Source: Chloroflexota bacterium | Lineage (GTDB): Bacteria; Chloroflexota; Dehalococcoidia; RBG-13-53-26 | Length of the DNA: 8,904 nucleotides | Direction: 5' to 3' | Assembly (NCBI GenBank): GCA_030616195.1 | Contig: JAUWXW010000050.1 | Coordinates: 1-8,904, forward strand | Shown: positions 7,387-8,904 of the stretch, in pieces | Layout of the letters: every line of letters begins with the position of its first letter | Numbering within the stretch: position 1 is the stretch's first letter | Translations under genes and position numbers: made by a program | The notes under the pieces: generated by a model | What the model saw: only the letters and a program-made list of their open reading frames with translations | What the model was told of the DNA's origin: nothing | Databases searched by the model: none

Positions 7387-7410
7387 AGGGACAATTCATG
7401 AATCGCCCCT
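7387..7410. repeat. Dyad symmetry upstream of the mutase promoter
   Basis: A 24-base inverted repeat, AGGG at one end and CCCT at the other, centred on the palindrome ATTCATGAAT. It gives a 10 bp stem with two G-T pairs on the minus strand and a CATG loop. It lies about 20 bp upstream of the -35. There is no T-run, so it is more likely an operator, or a weak end signal for the HAD gene, than a canonical terminator. Confidence 0.4.
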
Positions 7411-7459
7411 GCTGAACAAAATAGGAACAGAGGAGGCAAAAGCTAGAATCAGGTGGAGC

Positions 7460-7479
7460 CCATTCATCAACATGAATGG
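7460..7479. repeat. Inverted repeat overlapping the stop codon of the HAD gene
   Basis: CCATTCAT (7460-7467) and ATGAATGG (7472-7479) form an 8 bp stem with a 4-base loop that covers the HAD TGA (7469-7467). No T-run follows on the minus strand. The ATTCAT/ATGAAT half-sites are the same as in the dyad at 7387-7410. Confidence 0.4.
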
Positions 7480-7866
7480 ATTTTCTGCCAGAATTCCCTC
7501 AGATTGTGAACGACGAAGTCTCCCTCTTCCTTCCCCTCTCTGTCGAGAAAGAAGGCTGTAACACCGAGTTGTCGCGGCGCGGTGAAATCGAAATGGCGAT
7601 GGTCTCCAATGTGAACCATTTCTTTAGGTTCTATACCAAGGATTTGACATACTTTGAGGTAAACGCCCGGTGTCTTCTTCACCTCACCAAAATCTGAGGT
7701 AGACGAGAAGACACGGGTGAAATACCCCCTGAGCCCGGCGGCTCCCAGTTCGATATCGATAAACTCTGTAAAAGCATTGGTGGTCACGATCAGTTGATAC
7801 TCTTGGCACAACCCCTCCAAAACATGCACTGCATCGGAAGAAAGGCCTTGCTTCATGCTGAAGGCC
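7467..7866 (-). pseudogene. HAD-superfamily hydrolase, C-terminal part after a frameshift
   Basis: Continuation of the HAD gene in the second frame. From its internal ATG (7856) it would give 129 residues ending at TGA 7467. Counting from that ATG, it holds motif II (VTTN, Thr25/26), motif III (KKTP, Lys60/61) and motif IV (HIGDHRHFDFTAPRQLG, Asp85 and Asp90). The N-terminal nucleophile lies in the other frame, so the piece alone cannot be active. In this frame a TAG lies just upstream of the junction, so the ORF cannot reach further back. Removing one G from GAAGGCC (minus strand, 7869-7863) would join the two parts as LLEAFSMKQGLSS, making about 218 aa, a normal HAD length. A sequencing or assembly error is as likely as a real mutation. 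Confidence 0.75.
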
Positions 7867-8124
7867 TTCTAACAGCCCTCTCCAGTCCTCTCCCAGACCA
7901 AAAGACCTGAACCAGTACTTAATATCGTACCACTCTACTCTCTCTTCTCCCACTCTGTCATACTCCCTGAACACGTACTCCTTTGCCTCTTCCAGAGGTA
8001 TATTTTTCATCACGGAATATAGTCTGGGGACACCCTCACCCCAAACGAGCTCAACAAAACGATTCTGCGTGAGGGTCCCGTTCATGTCGAAGGAGATTAC
8101 TGTGGCAAAAGGGTTCCTGTTCAA
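7864..8124 (-). pseudogene. HAD-superfamily hydrolase, N-terminal part before the frameshift
   Basis: This frame starts at TTG 8124 (upstream in-frame TGA at 8133-8131; GGTGA six bases before the TTG serves as ribosome site). It carries HAD motif I, VISFDMNGTLTQ, with nucleophile Asp13. The usual second Asp of DxDGT is Asn15. Residues 20-86 look like the helical cap (EEAKEYVFREYDRVGEER, WYDIKYWFRSFG). The frame remains open to 7684, but after Glu86 (codon 7869-7867) the residues no longer resemble HAD, while the second frame does. HADs of this kind are phosphatases or dehalogenase-like; the substrate cannot be told. It is co-directional with the mutase operon but has its own promoter and is separated by a 412 bp gap. 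Confidence 0.75.
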
Positions 8125-8176
8125 TCCGAATCACCAAACATAGGGTCTGTGCTCCAGGCAATACCTGGCCTGGACC

Positions 8177-8206
8177 ATTATACTCAAAGAAACCGTGGGA
8201 GGTAAA
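8177..8206 (-). promoter_or_regulatory. Predicted promoter of the HAD gene
   Basis: On the minus strand a perfect -10 TATAAT (8182-8177) follows TTTACC (8206-8201), four of six to TTGACA, at 18 bp spacing. Transcription would begin near 8170, leaving a leader of about 46 nt that begins with the CCAGG/CCTGG hairpin. Confidence 0.5.
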
Positions 8207-8366
8207 CTGACCCAGAGCTTATATCAGGTGAGGTATGGTAATGGGTCGTTTAGCAATCCTATGTGCCGCCCTAAGTTGACTCAGGCCTCCGAGCCCACCG
8301 TCTTAAGTGTCGAAGATATGTGAAGAACGAGGGCCAGCGGTCCCGAAAGACCCGGGCCATCAGAGA

Positions 8367-8494
8367 TGTCATTGCCAGAGGCACAGCGAGGAAGCAATCC
8401 CAGGGGGAGGTGGAAGCCATTACCTCCCGGAGCCTGTCTTGAGACAGTGTGAGGTTCTTCGGTCGCCTAAGGCAACACCGACCTCAGAATGACA
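8367..8494. mobile_element. MITE-like fold-back repeat element with terminal inverted repeats
   Basis: The 128 bp segment starts with TGTCATT (8367-8373) and ends with its exact inverse AATGACA (8488-8494). Near the left end AGCGAGGAAGCAATCC resembles the widespread GTCATTGCGAGCGAAGCGAAGCAATCTC-like fold-back repeats of several bacterial phyla; that resemblance is from memory. Inside are three hairpins: GGGAGGT/ACCTCCC (8405-8411, 8422-8428), CTGTC/GACAG (8434-8447) and a nested one with GAGGT/ACCTC (8451-8485). No ORF for a transposase and no clear target-site duplication is seen. GCGAAGCGATCACAGTGACA directly after it (8495-8514 area) may be the remnant of a second copy. Confidence 0.55.
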
Positions 8495-8570
8495 AGCGAA
8501 GCGATCACAGTGACAAACGCGCGGGGCGTGCCCCTTCAGCAACAAGCTCAAGTCTGTGGGTTAGGCCGCT

Positions 8571-8605
8571 GGGCCAGGTGAGCCAAGCTCACCTGGCCCC
8601 TTTTT
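8571..8605 (+). terminator. Strong intrinsic terminator, plus-strand orientation
   Basis: A perfect 12 bp G+C-rich stem, GGGCCAGGTGAG (8571-8582) with CTCACCTGGCCC (8588-8599), has a 5-base loop and is followed by C and TTTTT (8601-8605). On the minus strand the hairpin is preceded by AAAAA and has no T-run after it, so the orientation is plus. No plus-strand gene is recognised before it. It may block antisense transcription into the fragment at 8658-8904, end a small RNA, or protect the 3' end of the minus-strand transcript. Confidence 0.8.
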
Positions 8606-8609
8606 GCCT

Positions 8610-8623
8610 ATAGCCGAAGCTAT
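8610..8623 (-). other. UUCG tetraloop hairpin
   Basis: On the minus strand ATAGC, TTCG, GCTAT makes a 5 bp stem closed by C(UUCG)G, one of the most stable RNA tetraloops. It lies about 35 bases after the stop of the fragment at 8658-8904 and before the 12 bp hairpin, so it may form part of that transcript's 3' end. Confidence 0.45.
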
Positions 8624-8657
8624 TCTACAGCCCAGACTATTGAGTTACCACGAGGTG

Positions 8658-8904
8658 TTACCCCAATAGACTGCAGGACGCAAGCTCCTGGACCTCCTCG
8701 AACTCGTACCCAACGTGGTTTATGGACTTCACCAGGCCAAGGACCTCGGCAGACCACCACTCTGTCTTCTCCACCACGGGAGTTACCGCCTCGCCGTCCA
8801 CTTCTACCAAGGTGTACTCTATCTTGGAGCAGCTAAAGGTCCCTGCGGCTACCTCGACGTCTTCCACCGCCACTACTTCAACTTCGTAGACCTTAGTGGA
8901 AGCG
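8658..8904 (-). CDS. Uncharacterised protein, C-terminal 81 residues (enters from right edge)
   Basis: The frame is open to the right edge of the window; the GTG at 8873 is internal, not a start. The visible part has the pattern VEVAAGTFSCSKIEYT, then a polar stretch with EKTEWWSAEVLGLVKS, then EFEEVQELASCSLLG at the end. This order (AGTF-C-KIE, then W-(Y/W)-S-x-E-x-GLVK, then EL-S) resembles the end of DUF3108-like and related beta-rich secreted or lipoprotein-type proteins; that link is from memory of the pattern. Signal peptide and N-terminal domains would lie outside the window. It stops at TAA 8658, more than 500 bp before the HAD gene, and is probably a separate transcript. Confidence 0.6.
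   Translation of the reverse strand, partial: ASTKVYEVEVVAVEDVEVAAGTFSCSKIEYTLVEVDGEAVTPVVEKTEWWSAEVLGLVKSINHVGYEFEEVQELASCSLLG

Larger units (their letters stand above)
8134..8657. other. Gene-free region with promoter, fold-back element and terminator
   Basis: I see no convincing gene on either strand here. It contains the HAD promoter, a 5 bp hairpin (CCAGG 8154-8158 with CCTGG 8164-8168) near the predicted HAD transcript start, a 128 bp inverted-repeat element, a GGGG/CCCC hairpin (8523-8534), a plus-strand terminator and a UUCG hairpin. The bases 8207-8366 hold nothing I can name. A 61-codon plus-strand frame across 8307-8492 lies inside the repeat element and is not credible. Confidence 0.6.

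Noticed and set aside
8277..8311. Plus-strand promoter TTGACT with TCTTAA before the fold-back element
   Set aside because: Spacing of 19 bp and a -10 match of only three of six.
8307..8492. 61-codon plus-strand frame
   Set aside because: It covers the inverted-repeat element and has the low-complexity, basic composition of translated repeat DNA; its start codon has no clear ribosome site.
1..8904. CRISPR arrays, tRNA or rRNA genes
   Set aside because: No regularly spaced direct repeats and no tRNA cloverleaf or rRNA signature were seen on either strand.

Overview
The window holds a run of seven co-directional minus-strand genes (positions 7054 down to 1), then a disrupted gene, a repeat-bearing intergenic region and a gene fragment at the right edge. 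Base composition is near half G+C by eye. The gene content (split B12-dependent methylmalonyl-CoA mutase, ADP/ATP-type succinyl-CoA ligase, Ldh_2-family malate/lactate dehydrogenase, CCG-domain Fe-S oxidoreductase and LUD protein) suggests an anaerobic bacterium. The fold-back repeat at 8367-8494 resembles interspersed elements I associate with uncultured Chloroflexota and some sulfate reducers. The phylum is therefore a guess.

Region 1 (7054-1, read leftwards) is the metabolic operon. In transcription order it encodes the methylmalonyl-CoA mutase catalytic subunit, its cobalamin-binding subunit, succinyl-CoA ligase beta and alpha, a malate/L-lactate dehydrogenase-type enzyme, a two-domain CCG Fe-S oxidoreductase, and the N-terminal 245 residues of a LutB-like protein that runs off the left edge. 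The first four genes are separated by only 6 to 17 bp. Gaps of 78 and 71 bp flank the dehydrogenase gene, and an 11 bp gap couples the last two. The first four proteins interconvert methylmalonyl-CoA, succinyl-CoA and succinate with gain or use of ATP, the central part of the methylmalonyl-CoA route of propionate metabolism. The dehydrogenase and the CCG/LUD pair point to malate or lactate oxidation feeding electrons and carbon into the same route. No epimerase, MeaB-type chaperone, carboxylase or fumarase is in the window.

Region 2 (7055-7466) is a 412 bp gap. It carries a good sigma70-type promoter with an extended -10 and a predicted leader of about 276 nt. Just before the ribosome binding site the leader has a 9-9-9 hairpin whose 3' arm can also pair with a segment about 120 nt upstream. 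This looks like an attenuator or riboswitch-type control of the mutase operon, although I cannot assign it to a known class.

Region 3 (7467-8124) is a HAD-superfamily hydrolase split by a one-base frameshift, with its own promoter at 8177-8206. Region 4 (8134-8657) has no gene. It holds a 128 bp element with terminal inverted repeats, a strong plus-strand intrinsic terminator with no obvious plus-strand gene before it, and small hairpins. Region 5 (8658-8904) is the C-terminal 81 residues of an uncharacterised minus-strand protein entering from the right edge.
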